The notes beneath the pieces are model-generated. The model made no database searches and was not told where the DNA came from. It was given only the letters and a program-made list of their open reading frames with translations. Below, in pieces: positions 21,620 through 33,830 of a stretch of 64,000 bases of DNA. Positions within the stretch are counted from its first letter, which is position 1. Every line of letters starts with the position of its first letter. Position numbers and translations under genes: made by a program. The stretch lies in NCBI GenBank assembly GCA_021186555.1, contig JAJKFL010000005.1, positions 49,569,635-49,633,634 on the forward strand, read 5' to 3'. The DNA comes from Reticulitermes speratus. Lineage: Eukaryota; Arthropoda; Insecta; Blattodea; Rhinotermitidae.

Positions 21620-21786
21620 CAGGGGTGCGCAAATTTTAAAGAATTCTAGAAGTCACCTTAAAATTCGAGGCTGCACAGCGGTGACAGGAAGCAAATTCCA
21701 TACGGAGGACCCACAAATATTAGGCGCCACTGTAAAAAACATTTAGTCGCCCGGACGAACCGACGCCCAAGATTTGTGTTCCCCTG
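21620..21786. mobile_element. Short hAT-type element, probable
   Basis: Ends caggggtgcgcaaatt and gatttgtgttcccctg are imperfect inverted repeats. The flanks ctttaatc (21612-21619) and cattaaac (21787-21794) agree at six of eight positions, as an aged 8-bp duplication would. No coding sequence. Confidence 0.6.
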
Positions 21787-22329
21787 CATTAAACAAAATT
21801 AGTGGGGAGAGATATATTCCACAGTAACTGCCAAAGCAATTATATTTAATTTACAAAACATTTAAGAGCGAACCGTCTATTGGCCGGTGTTTAGCGAGAC
21901 ATCTGCAGCAGGCTGTCTTAAGTAACACCCAGTAAAAGAATACCTAACATCCCCCAAGCCCAGAGCGGGATAGAAAATTTACCATACATTATCTTTAAAC
22001 CCACATAAAGCACCCCTAACAGTGTTCAAGTACACGCTTCCTCGGTATTCATAAGAACAAGTAATAGGCTTACAATTTCATTTGCTTTAGTCCCAAGCTT
22101 GCTGTCCATGAATAATTTATTAATTTCATAAAAGTTGTCTATTAGAGAAAGCTAAAATGAAGAACTCAGTAACCTAATGAATAATCACTAAGTAGAGAAG
22201 TGTCACTGTTATAGGCCTATCTCTTGTACGAAATCGGCGAACATAGAGACAAAACTGACTTCAATCAGTTAGTTTCATGCAACCTGAAACTGATAAATTC
22301 TAAAAGGCTCTGACGACGGTGTATAATAT
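21787..22329. other. no gene recognised
   Basis: AT-rich sequence without recognisable features. Confidence 0.5.
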
Positions 22330-22512
22330 TGAGAACTAATTGTCTTCTGGACTTTGTCCATCGTCCGGATAAAATATTAAAATATAATAAAAAATCACGA
22401 CGTTTCAGAAGCTGGAAGAAGAACCAGCTTTCGAAACGTCGTGAATTTTATATTGTATTTTAATATTTTATCCGGACGATGGACAAAGTCCTGAAGACAA
22501 TTAGTTCTCAAC
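22330..22512. mobile_element. Foldback element FB3, copy 1
   Basis: Arms of about 85 bp mirror each other: tgagaactaattgtcttctg at 22329 and its complement ending at 22511, both with actttgtccatcgtccgg. The centre is a hairpin gctgg..ccagc flanked by acgacgtttc and gaaacgtcgt. The arm start ggactttgtccatcg is shared with 49774-49930. Confidence 0.9.
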
Positions 22513-22611
22513 CTGAACCTACATTTGCATAAACCCAAACTTTTGACTCAATCTATGAAAAAGCGCAAAATGCGTACACGGAGTTTCAAGCTTGTATTTA
22601 TTACAACTGGA

Positions 22612-24548
22612 ATTATTTTCCTTCCGCTCGCAGACCCAAGTCACTTCTAACAAACATGTTATTTTCCTTCTGCTCGCAGACCCACGTCACTTCTAACAAA
22701 CATGTTATTTTCCTTCTGCTCGCAGACCCACGTCACTTCTAACAAACATGTTATTTTCCTTCCGCTCGCAGACCCACGTCACTTCTAACAAACATGTTAT
22801 TTTCCTTCCGCTCGCAGACCCACGTCACTACTAACAAACATGTTATTTTCCTTCCGCTCGCAGACCCACGTCACTTCTAACAAACATGTTATTTTCCTTC
22901 CGCTCGCAGACCCACGTCACTTCTAACAAACATGTTATTTTCCTTCCGCTCGCAGACCCAAGTCACTTCTAACAAACATGTTATTTTCCTTCCGCTCGCA
23001 GACCCAAGTCACTACTAACAAACATGTTATTTTCCTTCCGCTCGCAGACCCACGTCACTTCTAACAAACATGTTATTTTCCTTCCGCTCGCAGACCCAAG
23101 TCACTACTAACAAACATGTTATTTTCCTTCCGCTCGCAGACCCACGTCACTTCTAACAAACATGTTATTTTCCTTCCGCTCGCAGACCCACGTCACTTCT
23201 AACAAACACGTTATTTCCTTCTGCTCGCAGACCCACGTCACTTCTAACAAACATGTTATTTTCCTTCCGCTCGCAGACCCACGTCACTTCTAACAAACAC
23301 GTTTTTTTTCCTTCCGCTCGCAGACCCACGTCACTTCTAACAAACATGTTATTTTCCTTCCGCTCGCAGACCCACGTCACTTCTAACAAACATGTTATTT
23401 TCCTTCCGCTCGCAGACCCAAGTCACTTCTAACAAACATGTTATTTTCCTTCCGCTCGCAGACCCACGTCACTTCTAACAAACATGTTATTTTCCTTCCG
23501 CTCGCAGACCCACGTCACTTCTAACAAACATGTTATTTTCCTTCCGCTCGCAGACCCACGTCACTTCTAACAAACACGTTATTTTCCTTCCGCTCGCAGA
23601 CCCACGTCACTTCTAACAAACACGTTATTTTCCTTCCGCTCGCAGACCCACGTCACTTCTAACAAACACGTTATTTTCCTTCCGCTCGCAGACCCACGTC
23701 ACTTCTAACAAACACGTTATTTTCCTTCCGCTCGCAGACCCACGTCACTTCTAACAAACACGTTATTTTCCTTCCGCTCGCAGACCCACGTCACTTCTAA
23801 CAAACACGTTATTTTCCTTCCGCTCGCAGACCCACGTCACTTCTAACAAACACGTTATTTTCCTTCCGCTCGCAGACCCACGTCACTTCTAACAAACACG
23901 TTATTTTCCTTCCGCTCGCAGACCCACGTCACTTCTAACAAACATGTTATTTTCCTTCCGCTCGCAGACCCACGTCACTTCTAACAAACACGTTATTTTC
24001 CTTCCGCTCGCAGACCCACGTCACTTCTAACAAACACGTTATTTTCCTTCCGCTCGCAGACCCACGTCACTTCTAACAAACATTTATTTTCCTTCCGCTC
24101 GCAGACCCACGTCACTTCTAACAAACACGTTATTTTCCTTCCGCTCGCAGACCCACGTCACTTCTAACAAACACGTTATTTTCCTTCCGCTCGCAGACCC
24201 ACGTCACTTCTAACAAACATGTTATTTTCCTTCCGCTCGCAGACCCACGTCACTTCTAACAAACATGTTATTTTCCTTCCGCTCGCAGACCCACGTCACT
24301 TCTAACAAACATGTTATTTTCCTTCCGCTCGCAGACCCACGTCACTTCTAACAAACATGTTATTTTCCTTCCGCTCGCAGACCCACGTCACTTCTAACAA
24401 ACATGTTATTTTCCTTCCGCTCGCAGACCCACGTCACTTCTAACAAACATGTTATTTTCCTTCCGCTCGCAGACCCACGTCACTTCTAACAAACATGTTA
24501 TTTTCCTTCCGCTCGCAGACCCACGTCACTTCTAACAAACATGTTTTT
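22612..24548 (+). repeat. 46-bp minisatellite, about 42 units
   Basis: The unit is ttattttccttccgctcgca, gacccacgtcacttctaaca, aacatg. Variable sites are cttccg/cttctg, cacgtc/caagtc, acttct/actact and catg/cacg at the junction. Units with cacg are concentrated between about 23570 and 24190, while both ends carry catg, which indicates local spread of a variant. One unit (near 24080) has lost bases, and one near 23300 has a longer T-run. Confidence 0.98.
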
Positions 24549-24627
24549 CATTGAATGTCGAAGTTTTTTTAAGTTAAACAAGTCGACGGAAATTGACTAG
24601 CGACATTTGTCAGATACTGTTCCTATA

Positions 24628-24664
24628 AAAATAACGTAATAATAATAATAATAATAATAATAAT
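24628..24664 (+). repeat. AAT microsatellite
   Basis: About twelve aat units, one changed to agt. Confidence 0.95.
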
Positions 24665-24718
24665 AGTAAATGTTGTAAACTCTACCTAACAGTTCCCTTT
24701 ATGCAACTGTAAATCAGC

Positions 24719-24758
24719 TACCTGATGATGGCCAGAAGATGGGCCGAAACATGTAGTG
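24719..24758 (+). ncRNA. Hammerhead-ribozyme-like motif, CTGATGA core
   Basis: TAC, CTGATGA (the commonest hammerhead core), T, GGCC-AGAAGATG-GGCC (stem II, 4 bp), GAA, the palindrome ACATGT, A, then GTG. Stem I is limited to three pairs including a wobble. No foldback arms are seen around it. Confidence 0.5.
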
Positions 24759-25504
24759 AATAAAATTAAATTAACTTATTTCTTGGACTCGTGTTACTCG
24801 GAACAAAATGAATCTGGTTCAATAAGCACTGCGCTGCTGCAGACCCTGCGCAAGCGTTGGACACTTAAAACCAACACGTTCAGAAGGCAGCAAACCTTGG
24901 AACATGACACAGTGTCCGAATATTTCTCTTTTCAAGAGTAACCGCCTACAAAATTTGTAATTACTTCTGTGAAACCAAACTGTGAATCTGATTAACCAGT
25001 GTAACTCAGAGAGAGAACTCATTCTATTGGTTTGTTATACGATCATGATAACAACAATAATAATAATAATAATTACTATTAATGTTATTATTACTATGCA
25101 AGAATATAACGCAGAATATTTTCTTCGCTGTGTTTTTATGCAAATTTAAAAGCATTTTGCTGAAAACAAGATAAGAAGTTAGTGTTCATAATCCAACTCG
25201 AGTTCAGTCTACATGGCGGGGGGGGGGGGGGGGGAGGGGAGGAAGGCTCTTCCCCGTGATCTTTTTTTTTTTTTTGCAGCGGGTCTTCATTAAGTTCCTA
25301 GAACCAAGCGGACACAATAGACCTTTTCCGTAAGGGAAAGGTACAGTCGTTTTTGAAAGGACTCAAATGTACTCTACCCTAGGACCGAAACAATAGTGCA
25401 TTTTGTGGTGATACATTTTGGAAAATCATGTTGTATTTAGTTAAAACAAAAAAAAAATGCCTTCAGCGCTTTAAGTATAAGTACCGTCTGGACAATGTAA
25501 TTCC
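24759..25504. other. no gene recognised; poly-G and poly-T runs
   Basis: A G-run lies at about 25208-25241 and a T-run at 25262-25275. No gene is recognised; the 61- and 67-residue open frames at 24756-25022 overlap on opposite strands. Confidence 0.5.
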
Positions 25505-25755
25505 TATTTCATGTGACCGAGGAATAGTGGTTCGATTACTGGAAGGGGAAGAAATTTTCTTCTTCTACAAGTAAAAAGCGTCCATACCGGCACAGAGGCC
25601 CATCCAGCCTCGTACCAACTTGGTACCAGCGGTACTTCTGCCGGTACTAAGGCGGCTGGGGTGTAGACTTTACAAATCACTGCATCTAATTCCGATGTTA
25701 GGAATAACAGGATCACGTCTGCCACCCCATACGCCTTCATGGCATGCACAGGGGT
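25505..25755 (+). repeat. tRNA-derived SINE, family B, diverged
   Basis: A box B-like gtggttcgattactgg is followed by gaaattttcttcttctacaa, ggcccatccagcctcgtacc, taaggcggctggggtgtaga and finally cgccttcatggcatg, all in family B order. The box A half is poor. Confidence 0.65.
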
Positions 25756-26109
25756 GAATTCTATAATTACAATCCTCTCATGGAAAATACGCTGCCTTGC
25801 AATTACGAACGTCCTGTTTTAATTCTGGCATTGACAATAATTACCGCTATTTTGAGGATCACACAAAACCCACAAACGAATAATTTAGATAAAATATAAT
25901 TGTTAAATTTTAACGGAAGAAAAATAAATAGGCGTGCTTTGAAAGGTTAACATTTTATTTCCTACCCAAATATAGTAATGACTCCACTCGGCACGTAGAA
26001 AGTTTGCTTAGAAACTACGGCCAAAAAATTCAGCCTCTTTCAATTCGAACTGTTCCTCAATTATTTATTCTTTAACGACTAAGACGGATGTGAATTATAT
26101 TTACAGATT

Positions 26110-27445
26110 CAGTCCGTACCGCGCAGTAAACACACTCCGTCTCAGTTATACAAACCAGTCAGTTAATGCTGTACAGTGAAATAATCGCTGTTTGTTCTGA
26201 GATCCACACAAAACACATAAATACAGTCCGTACCGCACAGTAAACACACTCCGTCTCAGTTATACAAACCAGTCAGTTAATGCTGTACAGTGAAATAATC
26301 GCTGTTTGTTCTGAGATCCACACAAAACACATAAATACACTGTGTGGGCAGAACGTACAATTTGTGAATGTTAAACCTGAATTATATATAAAGACCCAGT
26401 TCGTACCGCACAGTAAACACACTCCGTCTCAGTTATACAAACCAGTCAGTTAATGCTGTACAGTGAAATAATCGCTGTTTGTTCTGAGATCCACACAAAA
26501 CACATAAATACAGTCCGTACCGCGCAGTAAACACACTCCGTCTCAGTTATAAAAACCAATCAGTCAATGCTGTACAGTGAAATAATCGCTGTTTGTTCTG
26601 AGATCCACACAAAACACATAAATACAGTCCGTACCGCGCAGTAAACACACTCCGTCTCAGTTATACAAACCAGTCAGTTAATGCTGTACAGTGAAATAAT
26701 CGCTGTTTGTTCTGAGATCCACACAAAACACATAAATACAGTCCGTACCGCGCAGTAAACACACTCCGTCTCAGTTATAAAAACCAATCAGTCAATGCTG
26801 TACAGTGAAATAATCGCTGTTTGTTCTGAGATCCACACAAAACACATAAATACAGTCCGTACCGCGCAGTAAACACACTCCGTCTCAGTTATACAAACCA
26901 GTCAGTTAATGCTGTACAGTGAAATAATCGCTGTTTGTTCTGAGATCCACACAAAACACATAAATACAGTCCGTACCGCACAGTAAACACACTCCGTCTC
27001 AGTTATACAAACCAGTCAGTTAATGCTGTACAGTGAAATAATCGCTGTTTGTTCTGAGATCCACACAAAACACATAAATACACTGTGTGGGCAGAACGTA
27101 CAATTTGTGAATGTTAAACCTGAATTATATATAAAGACCCAGTTCGTACCGCGCAGTAAACACACTCCGTCTCATTTATACAAACCAATCAGTCGATGCT
27201 GTACAGTGAAATAATCGCTGTTTGTTCTGAGATCCACACAAAACACATAAATACACTGTGTGGGCAGAACGTACAATTTGTGAATGTTAAACCTGAATTA
27301 TATATAAAGACCCAGTTTGTACCGCGCAGTAAACACACCTCAGTTATACAAACCAATCAGTCGATGCTGTACAGTGAAATAATCGTTGTTTGTTCTGAGA
27401 TCCACACAAAACACGTAAATACACTGTGTGGGCAGAACGTAGAAT
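26110..27445 (+). repeat. Satellite of 114-bp and 173-bp units with higher-order structure
   Basis: Units begin with cagtccgtaccgcgcagtaa at 26110, 26224, 26397, 26511, 26625, 26739, 26853, 26967, 27140 and 27313. Steps are 114 bp or 173 bp. The long form adds 59 bp (cactgtgtgggcagaacgta, then tgttaaacctgaatta) at its end. Between 26511 and 26966 two subtypes alternate, differing at acaaaccagtcagtta versus aaaaaccaatcagtca, giving a 228-bp dimer. Single fragments of the unit occur near 7245-7285 and 29636-29672. Confidence 0.95.
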
Positions 27446-27741
27446 TTTTTATGTTTAATGTGATGGTACGTATAGTAGCCAATGAGCTTTGAAGGGTTAA
27501 TGAGGTTTTATCAATAGACACTGCATGCAGCTTACAGAGTGGCTCTGTGATAGCAGAACCCCAAGGTTACGTAGAGCGCGTGGGAGTAGAAGCCTAATCA
27601 TTGGCCCCAGCTCACAGAGCTAACACGAACTGCAATACACTGAGATTAAAATTGCCAGTTAGTGGATAAAGCGCACAAAATTAATAAAAAAATTAATAAA
27701 AAATTAAAAAATAATGTTCAATTCTTCCTGTACACGTCATT

Positions 27742-27905
27742 ACGGTATATATAGGGAAAACAGGAATGTAGCTCCATGTATTTTAACCTCGCTTCTAGGT
27801 AAAAATGAATGGTTAAATTCAAGCCCCAGTCGTTTTACCTGCAAGGAAAAAGCCCCCGTTTGCCGTTGAATTGGAGGCAGGGTGAAAGGCATAGACGGCC
27901 GGGAC
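27742..27905 (-). repeat. tRNA-derived SINE, family B, 3' part
   Basis: Minus-strand copy: atgtagctccatgtatttta, acctcgcttctaggta, gccccagtcgttttacctgc and ttggaggcagggtgaaagg follow family B order. The head is missing. Confidence 0.65.
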
Positions 27906-28306
27906 AATATTCAGGGATGATTAACAATTTATATTTGCCCCCAAATATTATAAGTTTTAAAAATTATACTAGAAATCTAAGACGGTTTTATATGGCTTAA
28001 TTCCTAGTATTTTGGAACATAAAGAAATACATGTAGAGATCTTAAACAAATTCTAAAAAGGACAAAGAAATGCAGCACAAGAATGCAAAGCAAGTTACAC
28101 ACACGAATACCACAGACGTAACATTTTCTTTTCAAATTATAGACTACGTTTCCTTTGAATTAGTAGTATTTAGGCATGTATTGTACAGAGGCAACAATCA
28201 AAGTGCTATAAGAATTGCTAAATCAACGTCCCGACCCACGAAAAAACTGGTGTTGGACCTCTCCTAAGAGGTAGACTGAACATTACACTCGTAAAGAATC
28301 ACTCTC
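27906..28306. other. no gene recognised
   Basis: Short open frames only. Confidence 0.5.
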
Positions 28307-28520
28307 GGATCCCGCCGGGGGCACGGATGTCTGTCTCTTGTGAGTCTTGTGTGTCGTCAGGTAGATGTTTCTGCGACGGGCTGATCACTTGTCCAGGAGA
28401 GTACTACCGAGTGTGTCTGTGTCATTGAGAGTGATCAGGCACTATAATAACCCTCTACACCTACAGTGAGTAGGTAGAAGAGGTCATACCAAGAAAGAAA
28501 GAAAAAAGAAAGAAATAGTA
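28307..28520 (+). repeat. tRNA-derived SINE, family A, truncated at box B
   Basis: It starts at cggatcccgccgggggcacg, the end of the tRNA head, and continues as family A (gatgtctgtctcttgtgagt, then tctgcgacgggctgatcact, ccaggagagtactaccga). It ends with a gaaa-rich tail at 28492-28520. 5' truncation is typical of incomplete reverse transcription. Confidence 0.8.
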
Positions 28521-29139
28521 CACTCATAAAAAATAGCGAATAATTTTTTGTACAGTCAAATTACAAAAGGATAAACGCCACATAGGGAAAGTAGCCCTTA
28601 CTAATCCAACAGCAAGGTCACTACACGTGCAAGACTTGTGGCCAAAGGGTTGGAGGGGAGAAGGGTACTTATATGTATCAGGATGCCAGACGGGAAAGAT
28701 TTGAAGCGATAAGGGCAACCTGAGAACCCCGAGAAGAAATAAGGTCTTATTTCTTTCAAATTTATCTTCAGCTGCATTCATTGTACTGTATGCAAGACGA
28801 GTTCCAACACTCAGAACTGCCACATAAACCAGACAATTACACAAACACCAGAACCAGATACACCCCCATAACAAAGTCCACCAGACAACATTCAGCTCGT
28901 AACACTCCACACAACAGCACGCTTATAATCACCAGCACATACAATACCACGATTTTATGCATCAAGTAGCAACGCTGCTGTTTTAACATTTTAACTTTTA
29001 ACTTTATACGATAAAATCTCAAGTCACTGTACAGTTTTACATATCTTACAAATTTAAATGTGTTTTTACAACTTACTTCTGAGACAAGAGTGTTCTACGG
29101 CACATTAAACATACGATGTGAAGTGTAGTAGCTTGTTAA
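28521..29139. other. no gene recognised
   Basis: A 128-residue open frame on the minus strand (28524-28910) starts with a hydrophobic, cysteine- and tryptophan-rich part but resembles no family I know and has no supporting context. Confidence 0.45.
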
Positions 29140-29575
29140 CCCCCTGAAGATGTTCTACGGACCGAAACATAATAATAATAACCTGTATGGGCTCTTTTCG
29201 AGGTTACTAAGTCGTGCGCATTCGTGGCAGTTGGTGGCTGGTCAACTGGCCGCGCTACTGTTTCTATCGATCCTGATGTGCCCGCCAGAGCCATCTGGCA
29301 GGCAGTCAGGAGACTTGGGTGAGAAATGGAGGCAATTTGGCTTACGCAACATTTTTATTCATGCCCGTAAGGTTCTTTTACATGCCGTAAATCTACGACA
29401 TGGGACCGACGGCTTTACTTCCTCTCCGAAGGAAGTGATGCCCCGGATTTGTATCACCCTTAAAAATCCATCGACCTCGGTCGGGATCGAACCCGCGAAC
29501 CTTGGGTCCAGTGGCGAGCACGCTAACCACTAGTCCACCGAGGTCGACACGGGCCGAAACATATGTAGGGGAATT
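29140..29575 (+). ncRNA. Hammerhead-ribozyme-like motif split by a SINE insertion
   Basis: Left part: CCCC (stem I), CTGAAGA, T, then GTTC-TAC-GGACC, GAAACAT. Right part, beyond the SINE, restarts at GGGCCGAAAC (29551) and goes on with the palindrome ACATATGT, A, GGGG, the complement of the CCCC strand. The overlap ccgaaacat on both sides is the SINE's target duplication. Stem II in the left part has one mismatch. Confidence 0.5.
29171..29550 (-). repeat. tRNA-derived SINE, family E, with target duplication
   Basis: On the minus strand the head reads ctcggtggactagtggttag (box A-like) and gcgggttcgatcccgacc (box B). The body contains ggcatgtaaaagaacctta and ggcttcactt-type stretches unlike the other families here. 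The 3' tail on the left is (tta)n. It is flanked by gaccgaaacat (29160-29170) and gggccgaaacat (29551-29562). Confidence 0.85.
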
Positions 29576-30346
29576 CGGTGATACTAATAAAACTATAAAA
29601 TAGTTTGAGTGTGTGCATTTGTTGGTTACTGAATACAGACGGAATGTGTTTACTGCGTGGTACGAGCTGAAAGTTTAAATATATTTCAAATTAGCTTTCT
29701 TTTTTATGGTGTTAATAATCAGAAGGCCAAAATAGCAACTCTGCGTGGCGTAACGCATTAAATAAGATGTGCGTGTTAGATACAGGGATAAAACAGGGAA
29801 CACAACAATCTGCTAAGTTGTTTCGGGGTCGTAAATGTTGTAAAGTGTTACAGATAATTACCGTGCTTGATAGATAAGGACAAAGATATTCAGCACAGAC
29901 ATTATATATGCTAAAATTAAAGGCTATCAGTTTCGTTAAAGATTATTTATTATAGGTCAAATGAGAGATTTAGAATTTATGATGCATAATTTGATTGCAC
30001 AAGCTCTTCACGGTACGTATCATAACTTACATCTGAAAGTAGAAAATTTGAACATGGAGCATAAGAGAGGAGTTCAGAAATACTGAATATGAGCCGAAAA
30101 CAAGTAGCTGTAGGAGAGTATAAAATACAAGCAGAAGCTACAGCCATAATTTATATTTCATGCGTTTGTTTATTCATGCACGTCGCTAAAATATAATCTT
30201 TTTTTTTCTGTTCGTTGGTTTACAAAACATACGCTCACTAAATGTTGAGTCTATTGAGATAATATTATTGTTTACAATGAATTTGAAAGGATGAGTAATC
30301 CCATATTCAAGATGCTGTAGTGTTTTTACTTAGAATAAATAATAAA
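29576..30346. other. no gene recognised; one satellite fragment
   Basis: At 29636-29672 acggaatgtgtttactgcgt is a reverse-complement fragment of the 114-bp satellite unit. Nothing else is recognised. Confidence 0.5.
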
Positions 30347-30348
30347 TA

Positions 30349-30425
30349 CAGGGTATACACAAAAGAATGGTGCGATTTCCCTTTATTCACCATTGAAACC
30401 GCACCATTCTTTTGTGTATACCCTG
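30349..30425. mobile_element. 77-bp mariner-like MITE made almost only of its inverted repeats
   Basis: Cagggtatacacaaaagaat, ggtgcgatttc is followed by a spacer of about 15 bp and then the complementary end closing in tataccctg. TA flanks both sides (30347-30348 and 30426-30427). The ends are those of the element at 15770-16355. Confidence 0.92.
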
Positions 30426-30825
30426 TATTGCTTAAACCTCTATTGAAACCGGATACAAGTACACAGAGCACTTCAAGAGAAAAATATAAATGGATGACGC
30501 AGCGTGAAAGAAGTAGGCGGAAACTTGGAAGATATTAAAATTTGTATGAAACACAGAAAAGGTGTGAATTGAATTATTATAGATCAAATCGGTTACAGAT
30601 AAAAGTTTTAATAATGCAGAAATAAAAACTTGGGAGTTCCACAAAACTGGTACATTTTTTGGTGCACTGATCAACTTTCAACTCTTAAAGAACTGACAGC
30701 ACTACGTGACTGGATAACGTTGTCATCAGCGGCGAAGTTGTGGGGCCTGTGGAGTTATTAGTTATGAGAAGGGTTTTGTGAGACCTTGATGTAGTCATGG
30801 TGGTGTGGTTGAGCACTCCGTTCTT

Positions 30826-30950
30826 CTGAGATGTGATGTCACGTCACTCGGTAATCGGTTCCTGAATTCTCGAAGCAACACGGTGCCTTCGAAAAGTCGG
30901 GAAACGATTACCCAGTGCAGTGACAGATCCCAGAGGAATGAAGTCCTCAG
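30826..30950. mobile_element. Foldback element FB2, decayed copy
   Basis: The left arm (ttcttctgagatgtgatgtc, then cactcggtaatcggttcc) and right arm (gggaaacgattacccagtgc, then atcccagaggaatgaa) are inverted to each other. The centre has cttcgaaaagtcgg, a decayed CGAAACGTCGG. Confidence 0.6.
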
Positions 30951-33703
30951 GAGCGTCTTATATTTGCGTAGACATAATATAAGGTTAATGAAAATTGCAT
31001 AATAATAATAACAATTATAAAACATATTACACAGGATCGTTATTTTTGCTGTTGTTTTCAGAGGCATGTATATAACGACTGCAGAAAGCGACTATCATCT
31101 GTACCACGTCCGTATATCCGCCCACATGTAAATGCTCGGCTCCCCACTGGAAGGATTTTCGTGAAATTTTACACTGGGAACCTTCATTAAATTCTGTCGA
31201 GAAATTCAAGTTTTGTTAAAATCGGACAAAAATAACATACAATTCACATGAATACTTGAGCACATTTATGTCTTTGATATTTATGATAGAGACAGTGTGT
31301 TCTCTGTGAGGTACAAGCTTAGGCCGAAGGAACTAATGATATAAAAATAGCAACTGAACATAACGGAATTTAAATTTGTTGCTAGGATACAGAGGAAGCT
31401 TACAGAGATAACAGCAGAACAAAGGCGTCAAGTAGCGTGACGCTCTGCGGACATTTCCTATCTCGTTTTTATTGTTATTCTTGCACTCTGAGAAAAATAG
31501 CCGCGTTACTTTCATACAAACATACATGAATGAATAAATGAATGAACAATTTAAGTCAAGACCACCAAAAATTGACATTATTGGAGCAAATATTTCAGTG
31601 CGTTCATGCTGACGTTTTGTAGATTTATCTGATCTAATAACCTCCCCCATCACAAACTGATAACATGTCCAAACAAGCACAATTACCGTGCTATCAGACC
31701 TCCACTTCAAAAGTTACAAACCTCGACAAGCCATGGATACATTTGTCCTCTCCCCTTCGTCAGTAGTAGGATTGTACACTAATGAACGTGAAGGGAAACG
31801 TAAATACATCACGTATGATAAATCAACGTCGTAGTATTACACTTTCAACAGTGACGCCAACTGCCTCGTGTTACACTTTCTCTAAAAGTAATTTTCTTCA
31901 ACTACGCATACATATGAAAAAGATTTTCCGAAATTCTTCGTATGGGTGTTTTTATTCATGATTTCAGAAACTAAATTTCATCATTGTTCATCTTTTAATA
32001 AACTACGACCACCATCTTTAAAATCGTCATTTATCCAACAGTCGTGGTCGTCATCTCTTCTTATTTGACACTGTACAGCTCCTTCAGTTGGAACTGCGTC
32101 ATCAAATAACTTAAGAATCAATAAGTGACTACTGAATCATGACAGGGATTTGTCCAAGCGCCGAGATAGTGCGGCAACTTCTCCGACAGGGATGTACTGC
32201 ATGCAGCGGTCACACTGTCTGTAGGCGAAGTGAAAATCTCACGACAAGAAAAAAAACACTGCTGTCTTCAAGCATGTGACGCCGTGCAGTATGATAGTCT
32301 GTTACCAGCGTTTCGAAAGGATATACTGTCTCCATGTTCAAGGTTTATGTATTTCCTGCACATCCGTTCGTTCTTGGCCGGATGACACAATGTTAGATAA
32401 AATCTAAAAATCGTAAAGTTCGCCTATGTGTATTTTTTACATTTCTGTCTTATGTTATAACGTCCGCTGGTAGCTGTAAAGATTGGGGTGAGTCCAACAA
32501 ATAGCATGTAACGGGTAGCGTCTGGTTGCGTGAGTGTGTTCTGTGGGTTACGACTCTTTGCGTGATTACTTCGTTGTTCATTATTTGCCACGCAACACTT
32601 CACCCATTAACCTTGAACGTAAGTGCGCGATACATCAAATGTTGCAGCCACTAATAACAGCTACAAGTCCAACTATCTAGTTACAACAAATTCCTAATGC
32701 TTCGGCCTCTAGACTGCATGTGTTCCATGTGTTCAGGAAGTACCGCTAGCTTAAAGCTATAGTACCTGACTTATCTTAAACAATCCTTCCCATAAGATAT
32801 TCGTGACACACAATGTCAGAAATATGAAAATCATGGTCATTTTGAATGACACCCTGCCGTCTGTTACGTAGGTACCAACGCTTAGAAAAAAAAATTCAAG
32901 GAAATCACATTTCTACCCTGAAAGCTTAGGTACAGTATTCTTGCTGAGCGTTGATATACAGCATGGTTCAAAAGTCACTGGACACTTTATGTTCAAAAAC
33001 AGGAAGTCCTTACATAAAATAATTTTCTCTTGTGAAGTTGGCCACAGTTGGCCACGCTCTGGGAAGAATTAGATAATATGTCAATGTTGAAGGAAGATAT
33101 TTTGAACATTAAATATTCACTAAATCTAAGTATTTTTTCATTAAAGATGAAGTAATATGTCGCATTTAGTGACAAGTGTCTTTTGCGTCATTCTGTATAC
33201 CTACCCAATCAATCATAAGGCGTTTAACTACAGATGGACTTCATTTATAAGTGATATAAATGTGAAAATTTATTACAAAAAAGACATGCTTTAATAAACC
33301 ACACTTTAAATAAAATTATTTTTATTAAATTATATTTGTTCCAAAATTTAATTTTGAAAGGCAACATAAAAAAAAGAGTATCATGTTTACATAAAACCAT
33401 ATGTACCCTTTGTAGTAGTTTTCGGTAATCTGCAAAATTATGTAAATATTATCAAAATGAAACTTTATTTCACACGAAGTGTCATATCAGTTTAAAGCCT
33501 ATTAAATTTTGTTTCCAATATGCCTCATTGAAATTTATTGGCTCTCCTCATAAAGGTATGATAACATGCCCGTCAAATTTCGTTACCTATATTCCGCACT
33601 AAATTTTGTTAGCTCTGTCATATGCGAGTGGTAACTGGTTAGACAGAAAATAAGTTCTTTGTACATTTATTTTTTTTTTTTGAAGTGTAGGTAATAAAAG
33701 CAA
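30951..33703. other. no gene recognised
   Basis: AT-rich. Around 32306-32345 the minus strand has TTGAACATGGAGACAG and CGAAACGCTGG, a decayed hammerhead-like hairpin. Open frames (for example 31333-31710, 125 residues, minus) have no known resemblance. Confidence 0.45.
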
Positions 33704-33830
33704 AGTAACTCCATGGAGCCGAGTCTTTCTTGGGCAGCACTTTATGGTAACAGACGGTTCATTACCGACTCCATAAGACCCCACAGCAGTTCCCTGCCCC
33801 AAGCCACATAAAAACCCAGTTATATCCTCA
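33704..33830 (-). mobile_element. LINE 3' end, TTAG-tailed family, short decayed copy
   Basis: The reverse complement of the conserved 3' end is recognisable (aactccatggagccgagtct, then aacagacggttcattaccg, cagttccctgcccc), compared with 39598-39888. Confidence 0.65.

Noticed and set aside
28524..28910. A 128-residue membrane-like protein on the minus strand
   Set aside because: It is hydrophobic at the start but has no known family, no repeats of the pattern elsewhere and no splice or promoter context that I can defend.
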